From Isoetes taiwanensis (Eukaryota; Streptophyta; Lycopodiopsida; Isoetales; Isoetaceae): 64,000 nucleotides of DNA. The first letter of the stretch is position 1; each line of letters opens with the position of its first letter. Position numbers and translations under genes: made by a program. The stretch is from the NCBI GenBank assembly GCA_021234155.1, contig JAJEKV010000012.1, forward strand, positions 8,462,448-8,526,447, read 5' to 3'. The notes under the pieces were generated by a model. That model was given only the letters and a program-made list of their open reading frames with translations. It was not told the DNA's origin and did no database searches. Below are positions 11,118-21,249 of this stretch, piece by piece.

Positions 11118-12145
11118 AATCCAACCCACAACAAAATGAGCTATGCATAATATAAATTTTAGCAATAATAGGTCTATTCAAGAAAGTTATGCAAGTCGGT
11201 TTTCATGTATTAATTTCAAGCTTGGGGGTGCAAGTACAAGACCCAAGCAATCCAACCCACAACATAGTGTTTCAAGCTTGGAGTGCAAGTGCGAGACCAA
11301 GAATCCAACCCACAACAAAGCAGGGTTGCCCTTAAGGCCAAATTTGTCTAGACATAATTTAGAAGGTCGGGCAAATAATAGAGTTGCAAGATTAGTCATG
11401 CTAACGAATGTTTTCTAGACGAATGTTTTTTATAGAAATCTAGGCGAATCATGGCCAATATTATTTTGCCAAGGTTTAAGTGTCTTTATTTTTCGAGTGC
11501 AATTTCTATGGTGAAATTTTATTCACCGGCATCCATATTTAATCAAGGACACAAACTCTTTTAACTATAGTTGCATGATGCAATACTACAACTTAACCTT
11601 TGCAAATGAGAACGTGGCTTATCCTTATAGATAAAACAAATCTATTAAAAGGGAGGTCTGTAAAAAAAATGCTCTCCAGTGCTTCCTTAGAAGTATTTGA
11701 AACACAATAGCTACAAAAATAACTCTTAAAATTATCATATGTACCTGGATGGATATGGAGAATAGATTAGGTTATGAAGAAAGCCTAGAATATTAGGGGA
11801 TTCCTTAAGAAATCTTCGAGAAGAGGGTAGAGGATAAGGCGATTCCATATTTATGACGCTTAGTGGATGTGGCAAATTTTTAAGTGGAGTGAGATTTGTT
11901 TGTAGAAAAGTTGGGTAATTTTATTTTTTTTCATCTATAACGGGCCCTACTAAATCATAGCGTCAAAATTTCTCAATACCCTTAAAAAATAGCCTTTTGG
12001 CGAACTTTCATCCTTAAGGGCTACCCTGCAACAAAGTGAGCCCTACACATAATAAAAGTTAGATGGCATGAAACAATACTCTATCTATTGAAGTTATGCA
12101 AGTCATGCTAATTCAAGTCTGGGGTGCCAGTATAAAACCCAACTT
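11118..12145. repeat. Diverged direct repeats around 'aatccaacccacaaca'
   Basis: The phrase AATCCAACCCACAACA occurs near 11,118, 11,255 and 11,304. A segment at 11,135-11,245 (GAGCTATGCATAATA, GAAAGTTATGCAAGTC, GGGTGCAAGTACAAGACCC) recurs diverged at 12,035-12,140 (GAGCCCTACACATAATA, GAAGTTATGCAAGTC, GGGTGCCAGTATAAAACCC). This looks like two copies of an old dispersed repeat. No coding evidence. Confidence 0.55.
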
Positions 12146-12230
12146 AACTCTAAAGAACACAAAGAACACACTTATGGAGCATAATGATAATATTAAAGAC
12201 CTTGCATGAGACAAGTAGCAGGGAATCACT

Positions 12231-12390
12231 GTGACTTTTTTTTGTGAACTTGAGTGTGCACTGCAAGTATATTGCAAATTGTTGTTTGCGCATGAACTTG
12301 AATTCTATGGTTTTATTTTTGCTTTGCTGACTTTTTTTTTGTGAGATTGAATGTACAATGCAAGTATATTGCAAACTGTTGTTTGCGAAA
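12231..12390. repeat. Two-copy tandem repeat, about 100-bp period
   Basis: TGACTTTTTTTTGTGA, then a TGCAAGTATATTGCAAA and GTTGTTTGCG block, occurs at 12,231-12,290 and again at 12,330-12,390. No coding sequence is recognised. Confidence 0.65.
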
Positions 12391-12826
12391 TATTGCAATT
12401 TTTGTTTGTTGCAATTGACCTTAGAGTGCCCAAGCCTTAGATTTGATTTGTATCATAGCATTCATGCATGCCACATATTCTCCATTGCTTAGAGTGTATT
12501 GGACAAAGAGAATACAAGATTTCTATGTTTATATATGACACACACATCCACAAAGATTAAAAGGACATCCATCCACCCACATCCGGTGATATTGATATAG
12601 GTTTACATCATCGTCATTAGGTTGTAAAAGTTACAATGATGTTTGAACAAAACAAACCACACAAACCACTACTATAATGAGTTCAAGTAAAGCAAGAAGA
12701 TCAAATTGACATAAACCATTATTCAAGCTTCTCTTAAAATCTTCTGCAATTTATTTTTTTCTTCACATCCTTTTAAATATAGCAAAGTATTGTGCATATA
12801 TAATACTTACTTAAAACCGTACTTAT

Positions 12827-12855
12827 GCCCGGCAACGCCGGGCACACATTACTAG
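12827..12855 (+). mobile_element. Helitron 3' terminus (hairpin + CTAG)
   Basis: GCCCGGC-AAC-GCCGGGC forms a perfect 7-bp stem (12,827-12,843). Eight bases later comes CTAG (12,852-12,855) followed by T. A GC-rich hairpin shortly before CTRR, with insertion ahead of T, is the hallmark of Helitron rolling-circle transposons. A near-identical end lies on the other strand at 20,587-20,616. The 5' TC end was not located, so the element's length is unknown. Confidence 0.7.
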
Positions 12856-13459
12856 TACTAGTATATGAAGAAATAGAGGTGTACTTGAGCATAGTGTCAA
12901 TAGCTATGTTGGATATTTTGTACTCGGCTTGAATGTTGAGTATGGATAGGTTCACTGATAAGCAGGATATTGTACAACCTTCATACAATTTGAAGCTTCC
13001 TTCATAAGATATTCATCGACATATTGTGCTGGATACCCTTGAGGATTGCTTTCATTACACTCGTTATCATGATGCTCCATGTGTGAGAGTCATCTTGCAT
13101 GTCTCTCCTGTACCCCCTTTTTTTTCTAGAAAACCTTTTCCTTTTTAGTTATGAAATCATTCTAGAGGATGAAGATGGATCCGAACCTATTGTTGTAGCT
13201 CTTCTTGCTCCAGTTCCTGCAGCTTTAGCGATTACAGGGCAAGGCAGGGGCCACAGGGATGGGGCCGGCTGCATATTCTGAGCCTCCTTATAGCCATGGT
13301 GGAGAGAAAAAACTCGGACCTGTGATTTGTAGGTCGATGACAGGGCCGCAGGTTATGGTTGTGTTAATAGCATCCAAGCACTTGCCCAGAGTAAGTTGCA
13401 TATTTTTTAAAGCTAAGTTGCATATTTACATCAATTGTTAACATATATTGTTATTCCAG
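12856..13459. other. No gene recognised
   Basis: Between the Helitron end and the PPR fragment. TTGTTATTCCAG at 13,448-13,459 looks like a splice acceptor directly before the PPR fragment's ATG, so an upstream exon may once have existed. None can be identified. Confidence 0.35.
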
Positions 13460-14002
13460 ATGCACGACGGTAGCGTTGCCAGAGTTTACTTCATTCACCA
13501 GCATGACCTGGTTTCTTGGGCAGCAATGATTGCGATGTTTGTCCAGCATGGTCATGGCAGCAAAGTGCTGGAATTAATTCAGAGAATGCTGTCCAGAGGG
13601 ATGTTGTTTGATGACATCACATTTCGCAGTATTCTTGGTGCTTTTTTCCATTCTAACATGGTGGATGAAGGCTGTTACTATCTCATAACCATGTGGGAAG
13701 ACCATGGAATAATTCCAGTGTTGGAGCACTGCAATTGCATAATTGATCTTCTCATACAGGCTATATGGTTGGATAAAGCACATGCTTTTCTTTCAAACAT
13801 ACCTTTTGAACCTACTGTTACGCCATGGGGAACCCTGCTTGGAAAGTGCAGAATTCATGTTCATCTAGAGCGTGCAGCACGTGTTGCAGAGTTTGTCTCT
13901 CAATTAGATCCAGGCAATGCTTCTCCATATGTATTGCCAGCAAATCTTTATGCATCTGGTACGGAGTTATGTGATGCAATGCTTCTCCATATCTATTGCT
14001 AG
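13460..14002 (+). pseudogene. PPR protein fragment (PLS repeats + E motif)
   Basis: The C-terminal part of an organelle RNA-binding PPR protein. DLVSWAAMIAMFVQHGHG and ITFRSILGAFFHSNMVDEG are S/L-type repeats. EHCNCIIDLLIQAIWLDKA matches the P2/L2 region, and PTVTPWGTLLGKCRIH then ARVAEFVSQLDPGNASPYV is the E1 motif. The E2 motif begins (LPANLYAS) and then the sequence enters a 189-bp tandem array. The N-terminal repeats are absent, and ATG 13,460 sits directly after a splice-acceptor-like CAG. This is a 5'-truncated relic, probably not functional. Confidence 0.75.
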
Positions 14003-14748
14003 CAAATCTTTATGCATCTCATACGGAGTTATGTGATGCAACAGACTTTTCTAACATGGTACAAGGCCACCTATCAACTTAGTATGCAATGTAAAATCTG
14101 GTGAAACTATTGCATTGCTCGCCTTTTTTGTGCTTCATATTCAAATGGTTGGTAATGTTTACTTTGCATACTTGTTATGGTCTATTGCTAGCAAATCTTT
14201 ATGTATCTCATACGGAGTTATATGATGCAACAAACTTTCCTAACATGGTACAAGGCCACCTATCAAATTAGTATACAATGTAAAATCTGGTGAAACTATT
14301 GCATTGCTCGCCTTTTTTGTGCTTCATATTCAAATGGTTGGTAATGTCTACTTTGCATACTTGTTATGGTCTATTGCTAGCAAATCTTTATGTATCTCAT
14401 ACGGAGTTATGTGATGCAACAGACTTTCCTAACATGGTACAAGGCTACCTATCAACTTAGTATGCAATGTAAAATCTGGTGAAACTATTGCATTGCTCGC
14501 CTTTTTTGTGCTTCATATTCCAATGGTTGGTAATGTTTACTTTGCATACTTGTTATGGTCTATTGCTAGCAAATCTTTATGTATCTTATACGGAGTTATG
14601 TGATGCGTCAGACTTTCCTAACATGGTACAAGGCCACCTATCAACTTAGTATGCAATGTAAAATCTGGTGAAACTATTGCATTGCTTTCCTTTTTTGTGC
14701 TTCATATCCCAATGGTTGGTAATGTTTACTTTGCATACTTGTTATGGT
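13993..14748 (+). repeat. 189-bp tandem array, 4 copies, seeded from a PPR E2 motif
   Basis: Units start at 13,993, 14,182, 14,371 and 14,560, each with CTATTGCTAGCAAATCTTTA. The first half of each unit still reads as a PPR E2 motif (LLANLYVSHTELYDAT, then NMVQ), matching the end of the PPR fragment just upstream. The second half is non-coding. Copies differ by few substitutions. Confidence 0.9.
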
Positions 14749-15076
14749 AGTGTAGTATGTCATAAGATTTAATATTCTTCAAAAGCATTTTGAAGAAATC
14801 TATTTTGGGAGTATATATTCATGTGGTACTTTATGTTGCAACCTTACACGCTTGCAAAGATATAGATGGCCAGACATAATAGGTTCAAATAAGCTCACTA
14901 CTAATTATATGCTCATTTCTAAATTTCTTTTATAATATCATTATAATTTAAACGGCCTGTTTTATATGCAATACCTTTTCTAAGGCGCTGAATGTGCATT
15001 GCTCTTTGGATTAGCCCAGGCTTGATTTCTGGGGAGTTTGCTTTGTTAGGGCCCGAAGGGCCCAAATTTGTTTTTG

Positions 15077-15539
15077 ACATAACAAACAACACATAACTAC
15101 CATTAATACTAATTAACACAAACCATTGCTTTTAACACATTTAAATTAAAATCCCCCTGAAACCCCCTTTGGTTTGGGTGCATATTCACATGAGGGGTGA
15201 CGTAGGGCAGCGAGAGCCCCTAAAATCATATAATACATGTACAAAATCAACACCATTAAGTACATTTCCTCAAACCTTATAGTATATTGCAAATCTCAAT
15301 ATACAGTGTACAAAAACTTGTACATGCATACCCCACAAACGAGGATTGCTATGTACGGTCCAGATCGAGCCATAAAGGGGATATATGCCCATCCAACAGC
15401 TCTCGGTGCCCGAAATAACTCCCGTGTGAATATGCACCCAAACCAAAGGGGGTTTTCAGGGGGATTTTAATTTAAATGTGTTAAATGCAATAGTTGGTGT
15501 TAATTAGTATTAATGGTAGTTATGTGTTGTTTGTTATGT
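15077..15539. repeat. Long inverted repeat (foldback), arms about 115 bp, spacer 234 bp
   Basis: Left arm 15,077-15,190 and right arm 15,425-15,539 are near-perfect reverse complements, with a few substitutions and one indel. Outer ends are ACATAACAAACAAC and its complement; inner ends are GGTGCATATTCACA and its complement. The spacer shows no protein. TGTTAGGGCCCGAAGGGCCC lies just outside (15,045) and is itself palindromic. Confidence 0.9.
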
Positions 15540-15679
15540 GTTTGTAGAAACATTGAAACAATATAACTCTAAGGTGCTACATATGAATTGGGCGGGGAAA
15601 TTCCAATTCGAATTGGGCATTGCAAACTTGAATTTTGGGATTGATGACTTGGCCAGAATTAGTGATCCTGATGGATCTT

Positions 15680-16225
15680 TGTTTAGGGTCTGGGTTCAGG
15701 ATCTCCTGCAAGACAGCCCTCTATGAGGACCCTTGGATCAAACAGGAGAATTCTGGCTGAGTGTCACGCGGGATTTTGCAAGGAGACAGAAAGGAGAGAA
15801 CCGAAAAGAAGCAATACCACACAATGAGAAGGAATCAGACTTTCTTGATATCACTGAGAGGAAAACTGGAGACAAGGACTAATGCTCATCTAAAAACATG
15901 AGTTCTATCTTTACTCATATATATAGTACAACGGCCTTGGGCCCAAAATAGGTGTTTGGCAGATCTCACTACCGACTCCTGGATCAGAGCCTGATTTTCT
16001 GGGAATCTGGCAGTGCCTTCTTTATGTGCCTAGAATCACGCTGACTCTGGACTGAACTTCCACGGGAGCCGTCATTTATCTGTTCTTTGTCTCTTCTTGG
16101 ACCCAGACGCCGTCTTCTGCGGGGGTGTGGGTCTACTTCCCGATGCTTGACCTGCTCCTGCCTTATTCCTGCCCTGATCCGTGGTCTTCATGAATAGTCC
16201 TGTACCTGGACGTACAGGACTAACA
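15680..16225 (-). mobile_element. LTR of a minus-strand LTR retrotransposon (copy 1)
   Basis: On the minus strand it starts TGTTAGTCCTGTACG and ends GAACCCAGACCCTAAACA, so the termini are TGTTA...TAAACA. It is homologous along its length to 19,169-19,736. Shared landmarks are CTGCAAGACAGCCCTCTAT, GTCACGCGGGA and CCTTGGGCCCAAAATAG. Just beyond its start (16,232-16,245) is CTCCCCCTC, a possible polypurine tract on the element's strand. No coding domain is attached. Confidence 0.65.
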
Positions 16226-16535
16226 ATCTTGAACTCCCCCTCAAGGCTGGCTATGGCGGGTGAAGCGCGTGAAGAAAGTGAAGGGCCATTGGAAAAAAAC
16301 GATGAAGGGTATCAGCACCTTTCTAGCACCAATGTCGCGACAACTCATAGTATCGTATTTACCAACTCTATGTGATATCTCCAAGTCTCATTTCGCTTTA
16401 GAGAGTTGAATAAGATCTCATATTAGAAATATTGATTGATTTATGCCTTGAGCTTTGCAACCTTATGTTTTTTGTGCGATTTATATTGTTGATTTTGCGT
16501 TCTTGTTTCAAGCACCATGATATGATATAGTACAA

Positions 16536-16580
16536 GAATAGAATAGAATAGAATAGAATAGAATAGAATAGAATAGAATA
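16536..16580 (-). repeat. (GAATA)9 microsatellite, 3' tail of LINE-D
   Basis: Nine uninterrupted GAATA pentamers on the plus strand. Several LINE clades end in short tandem repeats instead of poly(A). The matching copy at 31.2 kb has (CTATT)n in the opposite orientation next to the same flanking motif. Confidence 0.9.
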
Positions 16581-16857
16581 GGTTTTTAGCGTCCACGGAG
16601 ACCAATTGGCCTATGGGACCCAAACAAAAAGAGAGCAGCAAGCGTATTACTGACAGGATTAAAAAACCCCCCGCCCCGAAGGGTTTTCGAGGGAAAAACC
16701 TTAGCAGTAATAAGCGTGCTGGTACAATTGCATAGGACAGTTCATTACCGTCCCGCAGGACACAAACGAGTCTGTGCATCCATAACCTCCTGGAGGTATG
16801 ACCCCAACAAACCCACTGACACCGTAATCAATAACTGATGCAACGGCTGGCCAGGCA

Positions 16858-18480
16858 CTAGTAATCGAACATATCGCCTCCTGATATGGGCAAATCTTTG
16901 GCGATCCGGAGGGCATGACATTCATCCTCAATTCCGCCTCGGTGGCAACACCGGCAAAGCCTTTGCTCGCGTGCTTCCCGAGCCCACGCCGTTTTCAATG
17001 CGGGAGGCGATGTGCACCCGTCTTGAATGGAAGCTATAAGTCTCGCTTTCTTCATGGGCAAATTTGGGCGCATAAAATCTTGGTGTGGGCCTCTTGTGAG
17101 CCTAGGATTGACTTGCTGCTGATAGTGTGCCAACTTAACGCGCGTCAAAGCCTCTGCATCCCAGAGCTTGCGGAGGAAAGTAGCATCTAGGTACAGTTTA
17201 AGTGCCTCGCGATCTTTCTTTGTCTTGACCTGGACGCATCTGTTGGCCTGCACACCCCAGCGTGAGAACCACTGAGCTTGCTTGTCTTTCCAGCAGGATT
17301 TCAGGCGTTGGGGACCCATCGCCGTGGCCAAAGCAAGGTGGGGCAAGCGTGTATCAACCATAGCGACCACCTTTTGGAAGTAAACGATATGGCGTTCCAA
17401 TGCAGCTCGTTGAAGGGGTAGAAAGCCTGTCTCCTGGAGTAGGATCTGTGCGGAACCGTGGACTTCACCCCCGGGGCCCGTGCCAAGAAGGCCTTCACGC
17501 ACTGCCGAGGTCATTCCGTGTTGAGGGATATCACCGGACCCCACACTTCCCCCCATACAAAAGGACCGGCTCAACCAAGGCCCAAACAAATGTGGTGGTG
17601 GCCCTGGGCATACAACTCGCCTTTGTGGTCATTGTTCCGCATGGCATATAGTGCTTTCCAACCCGCCGTGACCAGCGACGATAGCCGCATCCCAATGGGT
17701 GGTAGTTGAGAACTCAATCCCCAAGTACTTGTAGGTCGAGCCACCTCTACCTCTACCTCTTGCCCCAGTAAGTGAATGTGGGAAGCCTTGGTCGACGGGA
17801 TGATGCAACTAGCAAAGCACCCTAGTTTTGGCCAAGTTAACTCGCATGCCAGTGAATTGGCAAAAAGTGTCAAGAGCATCTAGGTGACGTTGCATGTCCT
17901 CTGGAGTATAGGCCATGAGGTTGACATCGTCAGCATATATGAGTTGCCGGATTGTGTGATGCATGAGATGTGCGCCCGCACCTCCATGCTCAGAGAGCCA
18001 ATCTTCCAACTGATCAATGTATAGGCAAAAGAGTGTGGGGAGAGGGGGCAACCCCGACGCACTCCAATGCTCTTGATCGGGCCGTGTCTTTGCCGATGTG
18101 ATACGGCTTTGAGCATGCCTCGTTACAACCTATATCTTGCGATTCGCAAGTCCGGGGGTCCATAGCTGCCGCAATCTGTCCCATAGCTTGTTGCGGGGCA
18201 CTGTGTCGAACGCTTTTGCAAAATCCACGAAACAACAGTACAGGTTCTGCCGGCGATTCCTGCTATCCTCAATCAATGTGCGCAGAGTGAAGATATGATC
18301 AATGGTGGAATGTCTGGGCCGAAAACCTGCCTGTGTAAGAGCTCGCACCTCCGTTTCCTCTGCCCATATTGTCAGCCGCTGCTCAAGGATGCCAGCCAAT
18401 AGTTTTGTAAAGAGAGAGCTGACCATAATAGTACGGTAGTTGGCCGGGCATTGAGGGTCCCCTGCTTTGTATATGGGCAC
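16858..18480 (-). pseudogene. LINE-D reverse transcriptase and C-terminal domain, broken
   Basis: The element would encode its own reverse transcriptase. From 18,480: YKAGDPQCPANYRTI, TQAGFRPRHSTIDHIF, LYCCFVDFAKAFDTVPR (motif A), VRRGCPLSP (motif B), LIYADDVNLMAYT (motif C, YADD) and MRVNLAKTRVLC. A frameshift splits motif B near 18,045. After another break the C-terminal region runs from 17,589 to 16,858 and ends with a Cys/His cluster (CRCCHRGGIEDECHAL). These motifs differ clearly from the L1-like copies. The endonuclease is missing because of 5' truncation. Confidence 0.75.
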
Positions 18481-18492
18481 TACTCTACAAGA

Positions 18493-19168
18493 CGAAGTAC
18501 TTTGCTCTCAATTTGATTTAAAAGAACAAAGAAAAATGCAGGAATCTCTATCTAGTGATCTTTGGATCAATGATAGGCGGAGAACTTTGGAATGAGATTC
18601 AATGCTTTGGCATCTTTTCTTATGCTGACAATTATTATATAAACATATTACGTCATGCAATGTTAATGACTCTGCCAATTGGACACAGGGAGCAGTAAAT
18701 GCTATAGTGTTTCCAAGGCCTATAAACTGATCTACAATATTGTTAAGTCTGATAAATTGTTTTTTTACATGGAATGTTGCCACAAGTAAATTCATTAGCA
18801 TTTTAAAATTTGCTGAAAGTTTTACTGTCAACTTAAAATTCAACTATTGGCTTGGTTATCTCTTCACCTAGTCATTCCTTCTAAATGTTTCCTTAAGAAA
18901 AGTTTGGAGAACGCGCGAAATTTTGACACCAAATGTGACATGTATACGGATTCTGAATCTAACAGTCATATTTTAAAGTGTCTCATAACAACTCCTTTTT
19001 TGCTATGGTTGAAAGACATCATGTATCAAGCTAGTTACAGATAAGAATTTCAACCCTTAATTTATCATTTCTTAAGGGGAAATAATGTCTTTATTACCAA
19101 TTGAAGCAAATTGCCATGTGGAATATTTGAAAGTAAAAGGGAATATAAGTGCTTCAAATTTGAAACTT
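18493..19168. other. No gene recognised
   Basis: AT-rich sequence between LINE-D and the second LTR. Short open frames only, with no recognisable domain or repeat. Confidence 0.35.
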
Positions 19169-19736
19169 TGTTTAGGGTCTGGGTTCGGGATTGTCTGCAA
19201 GACAGCCCTCTATATGGACCAATGGATCAAGCAGACAAATCCAAGTATAGTGTGTCACGCGGGAGTTTGCAAAGACATCAGAACAGAAAGAATGAAATAG
19301 CAAAGCAAAAAGACTATATGCCAAGATAAGAATCCTTGAATATCAAAGAGAGTACATGAGATCTCGCTAAGACGAGAGAGTCATCTAAAAACTTGAGATC
19401 TAACTCTACAGGTATATATGATACAATGGCCTTGGGCCCAAAATAGACATATGGCAGAGCCTTTGTGATCTCGGTTACCAACTCCTGGATCATATGTTTG
19501 ATTTGAGGAAATCTTTGCAGTGCCGTCATTATTGCTCGGAATCCCGCTAATTTAAGGCCGAACTCCCCGGAAGTGGTCATTTATCTTGTCTGGTGCTCTT
19601 CTTTGACGGGGGCGTGGGTTTCTGTGTGGTTTTCGGCGAGGACGTGGGTCTACTACCTGACGCTTGACCTGGTCCTTTGCCTTTGACCTGTGTTGTGTTC
19701 AGGAATTGTCTAGTGCCTGGCTGCACGGGACTAACA
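19169..19736 (-). mobile_element. LTR of a minus-strand LTR retrotransposon (copy 2)
   Basis: Homologous to 15,680-16,225, with the same ends (minus strand TGTTAGTCCCGTGCAG...CCCTAAACA). Directly beyond its start, on the minus strand, lies GGGGAAGAAGGGGAG (19,737-19,752), a good polypurine tract. This is therefore the 3' LTR of an element whose interior lies to the right. Confidence 0.7.
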
Positions 19737-20258
19737 CTCCCCTTCTTCCCCAAAACCAAAGAACGCCGAGGAGGAGAGAAAGCAGTTTACGTAGGTGGGA
19801 AAGCCGAACCTTCTCAAAATCATCCTGCCGACTATGACGCGAGCCTCACAGTGATGCTTCTGGATGAGATCTTGTCGATCCTTCAGAGCATCTGAGGTGT
19901 TTACCCCAATGGCGGGTGACGCATTGGGCAGAAAACCAGACTGCACCATATCTTCAAAAGCATGGCGAGCCTCGGCGGGGACATACTGACATTCAATGAG
20001 GAGACAAGTCTGGAGACCAAAAGCACCAGCACTGGCATTGGAATTGCAATAGTAAATAGGACGTCGACGGGCAATTGAACATGTGAGAAGACACTTCAAA
20101 GCAGCACAAAAACCTGCTTGACGGTGCACAGACGGATCCAGGAACGTGGCAGCTCGGTCCAAGAATTGAGTAAGTCCCCAGACGACATGAGCTGGGTTTT
20201 GCCAAGCTCGTTCATTAGGAAATGTATATCCAATTGCTACTGAAATGTAGTGGCTCAA
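19731..20258 (-). CDS. Unrecognised 175-residue ORF next to the LTR
   Basis: Open from 20,258 to a stop at 19,731 that overlaps the LTR border, which suits the last coding part of a retroelement. The product (FLDRAATFLDPSVHRQAG, CLLIECQYVPAEARHAF, EDMVQSGFLPNASPAIG) is moderately rich in Ala and Cys. It has no RNase H, integrase or chromodomain motif that I can see. It could be part of a non-autonomous element, a captured fragment or a chance ORF. I do not recognise it. Confidence 0.35.
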   Translation of the reverse strand: MSHYISVAIGYTFPNERAWQNPAHVVWGLTQFLDRAATFLDPSVHRQAGFCAALKCLLTCSIARRRPIYYCNSNASAGAFGLQTCLLIECQYVPAEARHAFEDMVQSGFLPNASPAIGVNTSDALKDRQDLIQKHHCEARVIVGRMILRRFGFPTYVNCFLSSSAFFGFGEEGEC

Positions 20259-20341
20259 GTTCCGGCTCTAAAAAAACAGTCTATCATTTGCTATTGGTCA
20301 GCTTCAATTAATGCGAGAAGTGAGAAGCTACAAAGAACAAT

Positions 20342-20457
20342 AAAGTTAACTAGATTGGCGTGAACACGTTTCGGTCAAGTTAACATTGTAACTTAAAGTA
20401 AACTTAACTAGATTGGTGTGAACATGTTTCGGTCAAGTTAACATTGTAACTTAAAGC
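20342..20457. repeat. 58-bp tandem repeat x2
   Basis: Two adjacent units (20,342-20,399; 20,400-20,457) share TTAACTAGATTGG and GTTTCGGTCAAGTTAACATT. The following 100 bp contain more 'taacttaa' words. No function seen. Confidence 0.85.
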
Positions 20458-20586
20458 TTGTCTTAAGGCATTTTGGTTAACCACTAACTTAACAAGACAC
20501 TTATCTTGGTTGTTATTTAACCGAGACTTAACTATTTTTAGTGTGAATGCAGTTGTTATAGTTAAGTTTCACCAGGTAGTTAATTA

Positions 20587-20616
20587 CTAGTAAACGTGTG
20601 CCCGGCGTTGCCGGGC
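20587..20616 (-). mobile_element. Second Helitron 3' terminus (minus strand)
   Basis: On the minus strand, GCCCGGC-AAC-GCCGGGC (20,616-20,600), then ACACGTTTA, then CTAG (20,590-20,587) followed by T. This is nearly identical to the end at 12,827-12,855, so the two belong to one family. The body would extend to the right, toward the PPR gene. Its 5' end was not identified. Confidence 0.7.
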
Positions 20617-21249
20617 TAATGTCCTGGGCATGTGCTTTTTCTTGGCCTTTAACACCCTAGTAAATATGTGCCTCAAACGTCTTTATGTGAAATGTTGACG
20701 TTATTTGCTTAATTATTTTTAACTTAACCTAAACGGCATGTGCGAATGGACCTAAGACTATGTGTCCATTTAACATAACATATGTATTCAAACCGTATAT
20801 TGTACAGGACATTATGACATCACATGCATATTGAATGGAGCAGGAGAGAGGTTTCCAAAGGAAACTTAGGCAGGTTTCCATGGGAGTCCAACCAAACCCA
20901 AATTGGGTGGGCATGGACATGACAGATAGTTTAGACATCGTTTGAACGGACATTTCACAAAATGAAATGTTTGCTTTACAGAAGTGATGAATGCCGCCTC
21001 TCGGTTGTATCCGCACAAACGATTCTTTAGCTATCAGGTAAGACCCACCAAGCATGACCTTTTCCATTTTAGAACGGACTCAATCTGTGTTTTGTTAGGC
21101 ATTGGCACAATCATCCCCGGGCGTGAATAATCTCAGGTACCCATTTTTGTTGTTTTAAATACTTTACTTTAGTTTGATAATGTTTTAAGTGCATCGTTAC
21201 CAGGGACCTGAATAAGGTTCTAGAAGATTTTCGTCGAAATGGGGCACCA

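Larger units (their letters stand above)
16531..18492 (-). mobile_element. LINE-D, non-L1-like LINE with (GAATA)n tail, 5'-truncated
   Basis: A minus-strand LINE ends in nine GAATA units (16,536-16,580), i.e. a TATTC-type 3' tail instead of poly(A). Its 5' end is at about 18,485, inside the reverse transcriptase. TACAAGA at 16,531-16,537 and 18,486-18,492 is a possible short target duplication. The same 3' sequence (GGTCTCCGTGGACG, then a TATTC repeat) recurs at 31.15-31.4 kb. Confidence 0.75.

Noticed and set aside
13993-14748. CRISPR-like array
   Set aside because: The units are contiguous 189-bp tandem copies without distinct spacers and contain PPR-derived sequence; the context is a plant genome.
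21111-21135. Upstream first exon of the PPR gene with donor at AGGTACCC
   Set aside because: The donor and the acceptor TTACCAG are plausible, but no ATG in the right phase was found, so the annotated ATG at 21,250 is kept.
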